A program made the position numbers and the translations under genes. From an uncultured Microbacterium sp. (GTDB taxonomy: Bacteria; Actinomycetota; Actinomycetes; Actinomycetales; Microbacteriaceae), in assembly GCF_945952435.1 (NCBI RefSeq), contig NZ_CAMFHZ010000005.1:1-64000 (forward strand): a stretch of DNA of 64,000 bases, read 5' to 3'. Shown here piece after piece: positions 7,182 to 16,303 of this stretch. The notes below the pieces were generated by a model that searched no databases, was not told where the DNA came from, and was given only the letters and a program-made list of their open reading frames with translations. How positions within the stretch are numbered: position 1 is the first letter of the stretch; the number at the start of each line of letters is the position of its first letter.

Positions 7182-8002
7182 TGCGTCAAAGGCTCCTCCG
7201 ATGGGGCGGGTACGTGCTCGTCGCGATCGTGTTCGCGATCGTCTGCGCCTACCTCTCGCACTGGCAGTTCTCCCGCAACGACGGTCGTCAGACGCAGCTC
7301 GACCTCGTGCAGGAGAACTATCACGCCGCCCCGGTCCCCCTGGACGATCTGCTCTCGCCCGGCGCGCCCCTGCGCGCCTCGGACGAATGGCACCCGGTCA
7401 CGGCGCACGGCCGCTACGAGGCGGACAAGCAGCTCCTCGTGCGCAATCGTCCGCACGGCGGGACGAGCGCCTTCGAGGTGCTCGTCCCGTTCCGCACCGA
7501 TGACGGGCGCGTCTTCATCGTGAACCGCGGCTGGGTCGCCCCGGCGGACAAGGGCGTGACGCTCTCCGTGCCACCTCCGCCGTCCGGAGAGGTGACGATC
7601 ACCGCCCGCCTGCGTCCCGGAGAGCCGCTTCCCCCTTCCGGGCGCGGCGCGCCGGAGGGGCAGGTCCCGAGCATCAACCTGCCTCTCGTGGCGGACAAGA
7701 TCGACGACGGATCCGCGGTCGACACGGGGGCCTGGGGCGAGCTCGTCTCGGAGTCTCCTGCACCGCCGCACCGTCCGGCCGCCTTCGACGCCCCCTCGGA
7801 CGATCCGGGACCCTTCCTGTCCTATGCGATCCAGTGGATCCTCTTCGCCGTGATGGGCTTCATCTTCATCGGCTACGTGATCCGCACCGAGATCGTGAAG
7901 CACCGGGACGAGGCCGCGGGGCGCACGCCGCGGCCTCGTCGCCGCCGCGACCGCGACATGGACGACGAGGATGCTGTGCTCGACGCCGTCGAGCACCGCT
8001 GA
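7181..8002 (+). CDS. SURF1 family cytochrome oxidase biogenesis protein
   Basis: A 273-aa protein with an N-terminal transmembrane segment (about 9-28), an extracytoplasmic domain containing SHWQFSRNDGR, LVRNRPHGGTSAFEVLVPF and VNRGWV, then a C-terminal transmembrane segment near 213-235 (YAIQWILFAVMGFIFIGYVI). Two-TM topology with the RNRP and NRGW blocks is diagnostic of SURF1/Shy1, which helps assemble heme a into cytochrome c oxidase. A basic/acidic cytoplasmic tail follows. The start overlaps the previous stop by one base. ctaA and ctaB, which make heme A, lie about 12 kb away in this window. Confidence 0.92.
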   Translation: MRQRLLRWGGYVLVAIVFAIVCAYLSHWQFSRNDGRQTQLDLVQENYHAAPVPLDDLLSPGAPLRASDEWHPVTAHGRYEADKQLLVRNRPHGGTSAFEVLVPFRTDDGRVFIVNRGWVAPADKGVTLSVPPPPSGEVTITARLRPGEPLPPSGRGAPEGQVPSINLPLVADKIDDGSAVDTGAWGELVSESPAPPHRPAAFDAPSDDPGPFLSYAIQWILFAVMGFIFIGYVIRTEIVKHRDEAAGRTPRPRRRRDRDMDDEDAVLDAVEHR

Positions 8003-8014
8003 GGCACGAGCACG

Positions 8015-8033
8015 CCGCGGACGCGGTCCGCGG
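8015..8033. terminator. Hairpin between convergent SURF1 and ABC-F genes
   Basis: CCGCGGAC-GCG-GTCCGCGG is a perfect 8-bp stem with a 3-nt loop in the 39-bp gap between two convergent stops. It could end transcription from both sides. There is no T tract on either side. Confidence 0.5.
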
Positions 8034-8041
8034 GACGCGGC

Positions 8042-9640
<1,599 letters not shown>

Positions 9641-9691
9641 AGCAGACGTCCGTTCTTCAGCAGGGGGAGTTCGGCCGGGTGGCCAGCCTCC

Positions 9692-9697
9692 CAGTAT
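9692..9697 (-). promoter_or_regulatory. -10 (TATACT) of the ABC-F gene
   Basis: Minus-strand TATACT lies 51 nt upstream of the GTG at 9640. The predicted leader of about 45 nt shows no strong hairpin. Confidence 0.45.
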
Positions 9698-9739
9698 AGG
9701 CGGACCCGCAGGACGCGATCCCGCGGGAGCGCAGGACGC

Positions 9740-10333
9740 TCATCCGAGGCCGCGTGCTCCGAGGGCCTCGCCCACCGCGTCGGCGTGGCGCAGCGTGCGC
9801 ACGAGCAGCGGGACCGCCGCGCGTGCGCCGAGGCGCGTCCCCCGGGCGCGGGCGGCCTCCGTGATCTGCGCGGCGAAGCCGGCGACCACTGGGATCATGG
9901 TGATCGTCAGCGACACGGTGAGCGCCACCGCCTCCGCGTCCACCCCCACCCGTCGCAGGGGATGCAGCAGGCACCGCAGCACCGCGAGCAGTGCGCCCAT
10001 GCGCGTCGTCAGCGTCAACAGGCTCGCGAGCAGCGCGACCGCGACGACGCGCGTCGTACTCCCCCACGCGAGCTGTGCCGAGCCGAAGATCCACAGCGCG
10101 GCGCCCAGCACGAGCACCAGCCACCTCAGCCGGCAGAGCTCGGCGCCGAGCACGGCCCACGGCAGGCGCGCGAGCGGGTACAGCGCCAGCACCGCGACCA
10201 GACACAGCGCGGAGGTGAGCGGATCCTTGGGCGCCAGCGACAGGAGCAGCGCGGCGACCGCCAGCGCGCCGAGCTTCACCCCGGCCGGCAGCCGGTGGAG
10301 CACGCCGTCGCCGGGAACGAAGAGCTGGATCAT
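9740..10333 (-). CDS. bioN: Energy-coupling factor transporter transmembrane protein BioN (EcfT family)
   Basis: A 197-aa membrane protein with several hydrophobic helices and, near the C-terminus, two Ala-Arg-Gly motifs (EAARARGTRLG and ALGARGLG), the coupling helices of EcfT proteins that dock on the ATPase. With BioM and BioY it forms the BioMNY biotin importer in the cytoplasmic membrane. The ATG overlaps the bioM stop (ATGA), so the two are translationally coupled. The length is typical of dedicated BioN proteins. Confidence 0.92.
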   Translation of the reverse strand: MIQLFVPGDGVLHRLPAGVKLGALAVAALLLSLAPKDPLTSALCLVAVLALYPLARLPWAVLGAELCRLRWLVLVLGAALWIFGSAQLAWGSTTRVVAVALLASLLTLTTRMGALLAVLRCLLHPLRRVGVDAEAVALTVSLTITMIPVVAGFAAQITEAARARGTRLGARAAVPLLVRTLRHADAVGEALGARGLG

Positions 10334-11022
10334 GCGCACTGCATCCGGTAGGCGTGCAGCACGGCCGCGGGCTCGTCCTGAGCGACGAGCCTGCCCTCGT
10401 GGAACAGGAGGGCCACGTCGCAACGGGCGGCCAGTTCCAGATCGTGCGTGATGACCACGAGCTGAGCGGGCTGACTCAGGAGGAGATCGCCGATGCGACG
10501 GGCGTTGCGCAGGTCGAGCAGCGTCGTCGGCTCGTCGGCGATGAGCAGCGCGGGGCCGGTGATGAGGACCGCGGCGAGGGCGAGCAGCTGCTTCTGCCCG
10601 CCGGAGAGCTCCGCCGCGGGCGCATCCGCACGATCGGACAGTCCGTGCTCGGCCAGCGTCTCGGCGACGCGGCGCGCGGCCTCCGCCGGCGGGAGGCTCC
10701 GCAGGGAGAGCGCGAGGTCCTCCCTCGGCGTCGGCATGAGGATCTGCGCCTGGGGGTCCGTGAAGACGAAGCCCGCGCGACGACGCAGCTCTGTCCCGTC
10801 GCGCACCGTGTCGAGGCCGTGCACCGTCACCCGCCCCCGCGTCGGCGTCAGCAGCCCGTTGAGCAGGCGGGCGAAGGTCGACTTGCCCGATCCGTTCTCG
10901 CCGATCACGGCGATGCGACGCGCGCGGATATCGAGATCCACCCCGTCGAGGATGCGGGTCCCGTCCCTGTGGACGGTGACGTCCGCGAGCTGGATTCGCT
11001 CCCCCTTCCCGTCGTGGGTCAC
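10330..11022 (-). CDS. bioM: Biotin transporter ATPase BioM (EcfA-type ABC ATPase)
   Basis: A 230-aa ABC ATPase: Walker A GENGSGKST, Q-loop VFTDPQAQILMPT typical of ECF ATPases, signature LSGGQKQLL, Walker B LLIADEPTTLLD and H-loop VITHDLE. It would energise biotin uptake with BioN and BioY. The GTG start at 11022 overlaps the bioY stop (GTGA), and its stop overlaps the bioN start, giving one tightly coupled bioY-bioM-bioN unit. Confidence 0.93.
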   Translation of the reverse strand: MTHDGKGERIQLADVTVHRDGTRILDGVDLDIRARRIAVIGENGSGKSTFARLLNGLLTPTRGRVTVHGLDTVRDGTELRRRAGFVFTDPQAQILMPTPREDLALSLRSLPPAEAARRVAETLAEHGLSDRADAPAAELSGGQKQLLALAAVLITGPALLIADEPTTLLDLRNARRIGDLLLSQPAQLVVITHDLELAARCDVALLFHEGRLVAQDEPAAVLHAYRMQCA

Positions 11023-11615
11023 GGCGTCACGGTCTCCGCGACGGGCCGTTCTGCGGCTGCCGTGCGCGGCCCGAACGCGCGGGGATAGGCGCGGGCGAGC
11101 GCGACCGCGAGGACGGTCGTGAGGGCGACCTTGAGGAGATCCCCCGGAAGGAAGACGAGGCTCGACAGCGCCGTCGCGCCGAGGGGCGTGCCGAGGACGA
11201 GCGCCTGCACGGGGACGCCGAAGAGATACACCACCCCGATCCCTCCGAGCAGGGAGGCGAGCGCGACGCGCCACGCACGGATCCGCCCTCGTCCCACCAG
11301 CAGACCGATCACGACCACCCCGGCCACCCAGCCGAGCAGATAGCCCGCGCTCGGTCCGACGAACACCCCGAGCCCGCCGCGGCCGCCCGCGAGGACCGGC
11401 AGCCCCAGCGCGGCGAGCAGCAGCACGAGGAGGACGGCGAACGGGGCGCGTCGCGCGCCCAGCACCACCCCGGCGAGCATCACGCCGAGCGTCTGACCGG
11501 TCACCGGGACTCCCCCGGACAACGGCACGACGACCGCTCCCAGCACGACGATGAGGGCCGCGAACAGCGCGATCCGCGCGATGTCGGCGGCGGGAGAAGC
11601 GGGGCGGCGTGACAT
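11019..11615 (-). CDS. bioY: Biotin transporter substrate-binding subunit BioY
   Basis: A 198-aa membrane protein with about six helices and the BioY blocks VPLSGGVPVTGQTLGVMLAG near residues 30-50, FVGPSAGYLLGW, and a C-terminal LPGDLLKVALTTVLA. BioY is the biotin-binding S component of the ECF importer. It heads the bioY-bioM-bioN operon, with GAGGAGA ribosome-binding site before the ATG. Directly upstream are two perfect BioQ-like operators and a divergent TetR-type regulator, so biotin-dependent repression is very likely. Confidence 0.95.
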   Translation of the reverse strand: MSRRPASPAADIARIALFAALIVVLGAVVVPLSGGVPVTGQTLGVMLAGVVLGARRAPFAVLLVLLLAALGLPVLAGGRGGLGVFVGPSAGYLLGWVAGVVVIGLLVGRGRIRAWRVALASLLGGIGVVYLFGVPVQALVLGTPLGATALSSLVFLPGDLLKVALTTVLAVALARAYPRAFGPRTAAAERPVAETVTP

Positions 11616-11638
11616 GGGTCTCCTCGGATCGTCTTTCC

Positions 11639-11651
11639 TGAACAGTGTTCA
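11639..11651. promoter_or_regulatory. BioQ-like operator 1 (TGAAC-AGT-GTTCA)
   Basis: A perfect 13-bp palindrome TGAAC-N3-GTTCA between bioY and the divergent TetR-type gene. The half-sites match the BioQ operator form known from corynebacteria (TGAAC-N3-GTTAC/GTTCA). It would lie in the early transcribed region of bioY. Confidence 0.8.
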
Positions 11652-11653
11652 CC

Positions 11654-11666
11654 TGAACGCCGTTCA
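11654..11666. promoter_or_regulatory. BioQ-like operator 2 (TGAAC-GCC-GTTCA)
   Basis: The second perfect 13-bp copy, 15 bp centre to centre from the first. It abuts the -10 of the regulator gene and covers the predicted bioY transcription start, so a bound repressor would block both genes. Confidence 0.8.
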
Positions 11667-11673
11667 GTATACT
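11666..11673. promoter_or_regulatory. Shared palindromic -10 (AGTATACT) for bioY and the regulator
   Basis: AGTATACT is its own reverse complement, so TATACT reads on both strands (plus 11668-11673, minus 11666-11671). On the plus strand it is 6 nt before the regulator ATG, predicting a leaderless mRNA. On the minus strand it would give bioY a leader of about 45 nt. Confidence 0.55.
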
Positions 11674-11679
11674 CGGAGC

Positions 11680-12246
11680 ATGACCCCCGCCCGCACCGGC
11701 CGGCACGACCGCGAGCACATCGTCTCGGTCGCCCTGGATCTCCTCGACCGCTTCGGCCTTCCCGATCTGACGATGCGACGACTTGCGGCCGAACTCGACG
11801 TGCAGCCCAGCGCCCTCTACTGGCACTTCTCGAGCAAGCAGGACCTCCTCGCTGCCGTCGCGGAACGGATCCTCTCCCGCATCGGCGCGCCGCCGGAACC
11901 CGGGACGACCGTCTCGCTCCCGGATGCGGCACGAAGGATCCGGGACGCTCTGCTCGCCTATCGGGACGGGGCTGAGGTCGTGATGAGCTCCGCCGCCCTG
12001 CGCCCTGGGCCGTCCCGAGCCCACGACCTGCTCCTCGCGGCCCTCGACGAGGACGCGGCGGCGGCGACCGCCGTGCTCCAGTTCGTACTCGGGCACACGC
12101 TGATCGTGCAGCAGCGCATGCACGCCGAGAGCCACGGCGCGGCGGCGCCCCCCTCTGCAGACTCCCCGGTCGATCAGGACGTCTTCGCCACCGGACTCGC
12201 CCTGCTCAGCCGCGGCGCGGGCCGGTCAGCCGTGTCGCAGGGATGA
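11680..12246 (+). CDS. bioQ: TetR-family transcriptional regulator, probable biotin repressor BioQ
   Basis: A 188-aa regulator. Residues about 8-55 form a TetR helix-turn-helix (IVSVALDLLDRFG and LTMRRLAAELDVQPSALYWHF); the rest is an all-helical ligand/dimer domain. It is divergent from bioYMN across 64 bp that contain two TGAAC-N3-GTTCA operators, the arrangement expected of BioQ, the actinobacterial TetR-type regulator of biotin genes. The ATG at 11680 is set by a TATACT 6 nt upstream. Its 3' end overlaps the convergent MFS gene by 41 bp. Biotin control is inference from context and operator. Confidence 0.78.
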   Translation: MTPARTGRHDREHIVSVALDLLDRFGLPDLTMRRLAAELDVQPSALYWHFSSKQDLLAAVAERILSRIGAPPEPGTTVSLPDAARRIRDALLAYRDGAEVVMSSAALRPGPSRAHDLLLAALDEDAAAATAVLQFVLGHTLIVQQRMHAESHGAAAPPSADSPVDQDVFATGLALLSRGAGRSAVSQG

Positions 12247-13582
12247 GCCCGAGGGCGATCACCCCGAGCGCGACCAGGAACACGCCGGGGAATCCGGAAC
12301 CCGCGAGGACGACCGTTCCCGAGACGACCCCGGCGATCGCGATCGCCATCGCCGAGCCCGTCGAATCCGCGATCGACAGCGCCGAGGAGTTGAAGCCCTG
12401 GTCGGCCGGCGTCGAGTCCGCGAGCGTCTCCACCGTGAGCCGCGGATAGAGAAGCCCCATGCCGGCCCCGCCGAACGTCCATCCCGCCATCGCCGCGATC
12501 GGGGCCAGTGCGCCGAGCGCGACCACGAGCTGCACACCGATGCCCACGGCGATGAGTCCGACGCTCACCAGGGCGATCCTTCGCGTGCCCCAGCGATCCC
12601 CGAAGCGTCCTTGCGCCCAGGATCCGGTCGACCATGCTACGGCGGAGAAGGTCAGCGCGAGACCCGCGAGGACCGGCGTGACGTCGTAGCGCGCGATGAG
12701 CAGATACGGGATATACGTCTCGGCGGCGAAGAAACCCCCCGAGACGATGCCGCGGAGGAGCACGACGCTCGCCAGTCCGCGATCCGCGCGAAGCGTGCCC
12801 GGCGGGAGCAGCGGGCGGATCGCGACGGCGATCACGACCGCGATCGAGAGCGCGAGGGGCCACCGCGAGGGACCCGGCGCGTCCACCGCGAAGCCGATGC
12901 CCACCGCCGCGACCGCGACGACGATCGCGCAGAGCAGGCGCTGCCCGAGCCGTCCGTCGGTGCGCGGAGAACCGCCGCCCAGGTCGGCGCCACGGAGCAG
13001 CCACGCGACGAGGCCGAAGGCAAGGGCGACGAGGGCGGCGACGCCGAGGAACGCCCAGCGCCAGTGCAGGTACTGCGTCACCGCGCCGGCCAGGAACGGG
13101 CCGATCATCGACGGTACGACCCAGGCCGCGGCGAAGGCCGCGAACACGCGGCCGTGCACCGCCGGCGGGTAGAACCGCGCGACGACGACGTAGAGCGCGA
13201 CCGTCTGGCCGCCGGCTCCGAGCCCTTGCACCAGGCGCCCGAGGAGCAGCACCGGCATGCTCGGCGCGACACCGGCGATCACCAGCCCGACGAGGAACAG
13301 CAGCGTCGCGGCGTACAGCGGCCTCCGTGGTCCCATCCGGTCGCACGCGGCCCCCGCGGCCACCATCCCGATCACCCCGGTCGCGAGCGTGCCGGAGAAC
13401 GCGACGGCATAGAGCGCCTCGCCGTGCAGGTCCGCGCTCACCACCGGCATGACCGTCGTGACGGCCAGGGCCTCGATCGCGGCGAGGAAGATGAGCGCGA
13501 AGGCGCCGACGGTCACCCCGCCCCTGCGCCCCCGCCAGATCGACTCCGCGGCGGCAGCGCTCCCGGAATCCTGCCCGCTCAC
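12206..13582 (-). CDS. MFS transporter (drug-efflux type, probably 14 or 12 TM)
   Basis: A 458-aa major facilitator protein. The first helices carry FLAAIEALAVTTVMPVVSADL, and the loop CDRMGPRRPLY between helices 2 and 3 is the MFS motif A. GRLVQGLGAGGQTVALYVVVARFYP and the WRWAFLG segment match drug:H+ antiporter families. It likely exports small molecules, substrate unknown. The GTG at 13582 overlaps the malY stop (GTGA), so translation is coupled. Its 3' end overlaps the TetR gene, but biotin control of this exporter is not implied. Confidence 0.85.
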   Translation of the reverse strand: MSGQDSGSAAAAESIWRGRRGGVTVGAFALIFLAAIEALAVTTVMPVVSADLHGEALYAVAFSGTLATGVIGMVAAGAACDRMGPRRPLYAATLLFLVGLVIAGVAPSMPVLLLGRLVQGLGAGGQTVALYVVVARFYPPAVHGRVFAAFAAAWVVPSMIGPFLAGAVTQYLHWRWAFLGVAALVALAFGLVAWLLRGADLGGGSPRTDGRLGQRLLCAIVVAVAAVGIGFAVDAPGPSRWPLALSIAVVIAVAIRPLLPPGTLRADRGLASVVLLRGIVSGGFFAAETYIPYLLIARYDVTPVLAGLALTFSAVAWSTGSWAQGRFGDRWGTRRIALVSVGLIAVGIGVQLVVALGALAPIAAMAGWTFGGAGMGLLYPRLTVETLADSTPADQGFNSSALSIADSTGSAMAIAIAGVVSGTVVLAGSGFPGVFLVALGVIALGLIPATRLTGPRRG

Positions 13583-14736
13583 GAGCGCAGCGCGGCGATC
13601 CGGTGCACGGCCTCGGTCAGCACCCCGGGTGCGCAGCCCAGATTGAACCGGACGTGCCCGAGACCCTCGTCCCCGAACGTCGGGCCGCGATTGAGCGCGA
13701 CCTTCGCCTCGCGCAGGATCCGTCGTGCAGGGTCGTCGCCCCAGCCCAGGTCGCTCAGGTCGACCCAGGCGAGGTAACCCGCCTGCGGCATCCGATACCG
13801 GGCCTCCGGCACATGCTCCGCCAGCAGCTCGCCGAGTAGACGACGGTTGCGGTCGAGTGCGACGAGAAGAGCCTCGAGCCAGGCGTCGCTCGCGGGATCC
13901 CAGGCGGCGATCGCGGCCATCGCCCCGAACAGACCGGTGCGCCACTCCACTTCCACCGGCAAGGAGCGGACCACGGCCGCCGTGCGCTCGCTCGCGGTCA
14001 CCATCACCGCGCACTTCAGACCGGCGAGGTTGTACGCCTTGCTCGCGCTCGTCACGGTGAACCCGACCTCTTCGGCCGCCGGCGACGCGTCGAGGAAGGG
14101 CGTGTAGGCGATACCGGGTTGCACGAGCGGCGCATGGATCTCGTCGCTCACGACGACGGCTCCGTGCGCGAGCGCGATCTCGGCCAGCCGGGCGAGGGCC
14201 GCGCGAGAGTGCACGGTACCGGTCGGATTGTGCGGATTGCAGAGCAGCACAGCCCGCGCGCCCTCGGCCAACGCGCGCTCGATCCCGACGAGATCGAGCT
14301 CCCACGCCCCGTCCACATCGCGCAGCGGCACCCGCTCGACCACTCCGCCGGCCTCCTCGATGCAGTCGTAGAAGGGCGGGTACACGGGCGGGGTCACGAT
14401 CACCCTGTCGCCCGGCGAGATGACCGCCCGCAGAACCTCCACGACGCCCATCATCACGTCGCACGTCCACCGCACCCGCGCAGGATCGACGGTCCACCCG
14501 AAGCGGCGGTGCGCATAGGCGACGAAGGCGTCCCCGAGGCCGGGCTCGGGAGGCGTGTAGCCCGTGTCCCCGAGCTCGACCGCCTCGCGCAGCCGGGCTG
14601 CGATCGGATCGGCGAGCGGGAAGTCGGTCTCGGCGACGAACAGAGGGAGGACGTCGTCCGGATAGGTGCGCCACTTGGTGCTGGATCGACGACGGAGCTG
14701 ATCGAGCGGCAGGGCCTGAAGCGGAGCGATCGTCAC
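13579..14736 (-). CDS. MalY/PatB-type PLP-dependent C-S lyase (aminotransferase class I/II)
   Basis: A 385-aa fold-type I PLP enzyme. Visible blocks are STKWRTYPDDVLPLFVAETDF near the N-terminus (MalY/PatB hallmark), CNPHNPTGTV, VVSDEIHAPL, the PLP lysine in TSASKAYNLAGLKCA, and a C-terminal HVRFNLGC arginine for the carboxylate. Family members cleave cystathionine or cysteine conjugates. The GTG at 14736 was chosen because TAGGCT lies 7 nt upstream; the longer start at 14766 would fall beside the upstream terminator hairpin. It is coupled to the MFS gene downstream. Confidence 0.85.
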   Translation of the reverse strand: MTIAPLQALPLDQLRRRSSTKWRTYPDDVLPLFVAETDFPLADPIAARLREAVELGDTGYTPPEPGLGDAFVAYAHRRFGWTVDPARVRWTCDVMMGVVEVLRAVISPGDRVIVTPPVYPPFYDCIEEAGGVVERVPLRDVDGAWELDLVGIERALAEGARAVLLCNPHNPTGTVHSRAALARLAEIALAHGAVVVSDEIHAPLVQPGIAYTPFLDASPAAEEVGFTVTSASKAYNLAGLKCAVMVTASERTAAVVRSLPVEVEWRTGLFGAMAAIAAWDPASDAWLEALLVALDRNRRLLGELLAEHVPEARYRMPQAGYLAWVDLSDLGWGDDPARRILREAKVALNRGPTFGDEGLGHVRFNLGCAPGVLTEAVHRIAALRS

Positions 14737-14743
14737 ACGATCG

Positions 14744-14749
14744 AGCCTA
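14744..14749 (-). promoter_or_regulatory. Leaderless -10 (TAGGCT) of the MalY-type gene
   Basis: Minus-strand TAGGCT is 7 nt before the GTG at 14736, and lies just downstream of the SUF-operon terminator hairpin. Confidence 0.55.
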
Positions 14750-14766
14750 TCGAGCGGGGCGACCAC

Positions 14767-14801
14767 GAAGGCCTGCCACCGTCATACAGTGACAGGCCTT
14801 C
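14767..14801 (-). terminator. Terminator hairpin at the end of the SUF operon
   Basis: GAAGGCCTG and CAGGCCTTC form a perfect 9-bp stem, extended by further pairing of CCAC with GTG across one mismatch, 14 bp after the sufT stop. The T tract is poor, which is common for terminators in this GC range. Confidence 0.6.
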
Positions 14802-14814
14802 GAAAGAGGATGCG

Positions 14815-15144
14815 TCAGATCGCGAAGCCGAGGGCGCGCATCTGGTCACGCCCGTCGTCAGTGATCCGCTCCGGGCCCCACGGCGGCATCCACACCCAGT
14901 TGATGCGGAAGCGGTCCACGACATCGTCCAGGGCCTGCCCGGTCTGCTCCTCGAGCACATCGGTCAACGGGCATCCGGCGCTCGTGAGGGTCATGTGGAT
15001 GACCAGCGCGTCATTCTCCTCGTCCCAGGAGAGGTCGTAGATCAGGCCGAGGTCGACGACGTTGATCCCGAGCTCCGGGTCGACCACGTCCTTGAGCGCC
15101 TCGGTGACCTCGTCGTACTTCTCTCCGGTCAGGGTTGCCGTCAT
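14815..15144 (-). CDS. sufT: Metal-sulfur cluster assembly factor (MIP18/DUF59 family, SufT-like)
   Basis: A 109-aa protein of the DUF59 (MIP18/PaaD) fold: VTEALKDVVDPELGINVVDLGLIYD near residue 13 and MTLTSAGCPLTDVLEEQ with the conserved Cys. Such proteins help Fe-S cluster carriage or maturation. It follows sufC by 9 bp on the same strand but has its own TAGGCT hexamer 6 nt before the ATG, whose first three bases are the sufC stop codon. A hairpin terminator follows the gene. Confidence 0.88.
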   Translation of the reverse strand: MTATLTGEKYDEVTEALKDVVDPELGINVVDLGLIYDLSWDEENDALVIHMTLTSAGCPLTDVLEEQTGQALDDVVDRFRINWVWMPPWGPERITDDGRDQMRALGFAI

Positions 15145-15150
15145 GGCTTC

Positions 15151-15156
15151 AGCCTA
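15151..15156 (-). promoter_or_regulatory. Leaderless -10 (TAGGCT) of sufT, overlapping the sufC stop
   Basis: The minus-strand hexamer starts with the TAG stop codon of sufC and ends 6 nt before the sufT ATG. sufT may therefore be made both from the operon mRNA and from a leaderless message. Confidence 0.5.
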
Positions 15157-15924
15157 CGCTTCGATGGGTGCGGCGGGGTCGAGGAAGCGGTCATAGCCCT
15201 CGTCCTCGAGCCGGTCGGCGAGCTCCGCGCCGCCCTCCTCGACGATCTTGCCCGCAACGACCACGTGCACGAAGTCGGGGCGGATGTAGCGGAGGATGCG
15301 GGTGTAGTGGGTGATCAGCAGCACGCCGAGGTCGGTGTGCTCCTTCGCCCGGTTCACACCCTCGGAGACGATCTTGAGCGCGTCGACGTCGAGTCCGGAG
15401 TCGGTCTCGTCGAGCACGGCGATCTTCGGCTTGAGCACCTCGAGCTGCAGGATCTCGTGACGCTTCTTCTCGCCGCCGGAGAAGCCCTCGTTGACGTTGC
15501 GCTGTGCGAACTTCGGGTCCATGCGGAGGTTCTTCATGGCCTCCTTGACGTCCTTGGTCCACTGGCGGATGGACGGCGCCTCGCCGTCCAGCGCGGTCTT
15601 CGCGGTGCGCAGGAAGTTGGTGACAGTGACCCCGGGGATCTCGACCGGATACTGCATCGCGAGGAACAGGCCGGCCCGCGCGCGCTCGTCGACGCTCATC
15701 GCGAGCACGTCCTCGCCGTCCAGCGTGATGGTGCCGCCGGTCACCGTGTACTTCGGGTGGCCCGCGATCGTGTACGCGAGGGTGGACTTGCCGGATCCGT
15801 TCGGACCCATGATCGCGTGGGTCTCCCCGGTGCGCATGGTCAGGGTGATGCCGTTGAGGATCGGCGTCGTGCCGGCCTCGGTCTCGACGGTGACGTGCAG
15901 GTCCTTGATCTCCAGGACAGACAT
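15154..15924 (-). CDS. sufC: Fe-S cluster assembly ATPase SufC
   Basis: A 256-aa ABC-type ATPase: Walker A GPNGSGKST, signature FSGGEKKRHE, Walker B IAVLDETDSGLD (the SufC-specific DETDSGLDVDAL block) and H-loop LLITHYTRIL. SufC joins SufB and SufD in the cytoplasmic SufBC2D scaffold that builds Fe-S clusters. The ATG at 15922-15924 begins MSVLEIKDLHV. It is the fourth gene of sufB-sufD-Rieske-sufC. Confidence 0.97.
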   Translation of the reverse strand: MSVLEIKDLHVTVETEAGTTPILNGITLTMRTGETHAIMGPNGSGKSTLAYTIAGHPKYTVTGGTITLDGEDVLAMSVDERARAGLFLAMQYPVEIPGVTVTNFLRTAKTALDGEAPSIRQWTKDVKEAMKNLRMDPKFAQRNVNEGFSGGEKKRHEILQLEVLKPKIAVLDETDSGLDVDALKIVSEGVNRAKEHTDLGVLLITHYTRILRYIRPDFVHVVVAGKIVEEGGAELADRLEDEGYDRFLDPAAPIEA

Positions 15925-15967
15925 GGTTTTCCTTCGTGGTTCGTGGAAGCTTCGCGGAACGCGGGGC

Positions 15968-16303
15968 TCAGAGAGCCGACACGTCCTTCGTGACGGTCGG
16001 GTCGATGAGGAGGTCGTCGCCGACGACCTCGGTGACGTAGACCGGGACCGGCTCGTAGGCCGGGAGGTTGAGGGGTTTGCCGGAGCAGAGCGAGAAGGCG
16101 GAGCCGTGCGCCCAGCACTCCAGTGTCTTGCCCTCGACGAATCCCTCGGACAGCGAGATGTCGCCGTGCGTGCAGGTGTCGCCGATCGCGTGGATCTCCC
16201 CGTCGGAGTCCAGGACGACCGCGATAGGCACTCCCTCGAGCACCACACGCAGCGGCGTGTCCTCCTGCAGGTCGCTCACCGCGCAGGCGCGCTGCGCGGT
16301 CAC
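15968..16303 (-). CDS. Rieske-type [2Fe-2S] ferredoxin within the SUF operon
   Basis: A 111-aa single Rieske domain with C-x-H (Cys44, His46 in DTCTHGDISL) and C-x2-H (Cys63, His66 in ECWAHGSAF), which bind one [2Fe-2S] cluster. Names such as non-heme iron oxygenase ferredoxin subunit reflect homology only. The GTG start overlaps the sufD stop (GTGA). Its fixed place between sufD and sufC suggests electron delivery to cluster assembly or repair; this is inference. Confidence 0.9.
   Translation of the reverse strand: MTAQRACAVSDLQEDTPLRVVLEGVPIAVVLDSDGEIHAIGDTCTHGDISLSEGFVEGKTLECWAHGSAFSLCSGKPLNLPAYEPVPVYVTEVVGDDLLIDPTVTKDVSAL

Larger units (their letters stand above)
11616..11679. other. BioQ-bioY regulatory region overview
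   Basis: 64 bp between two divergent genes hold, from left to right, the bioY ribosome-binding site, operator 1, operator 2 and the shared palindromic -10. Everything needed for autoregulation and bioYMN repression is packed here. Confidence 0.6.

Noticed and set aside
14737..14766. Longer MalY start at 14766
   Set aside because: It touches the SUF terminator hairpin and lacks a ribosome-binding site; GTG 14736 has a TAGGCT 7 nt upstream and fits family length.
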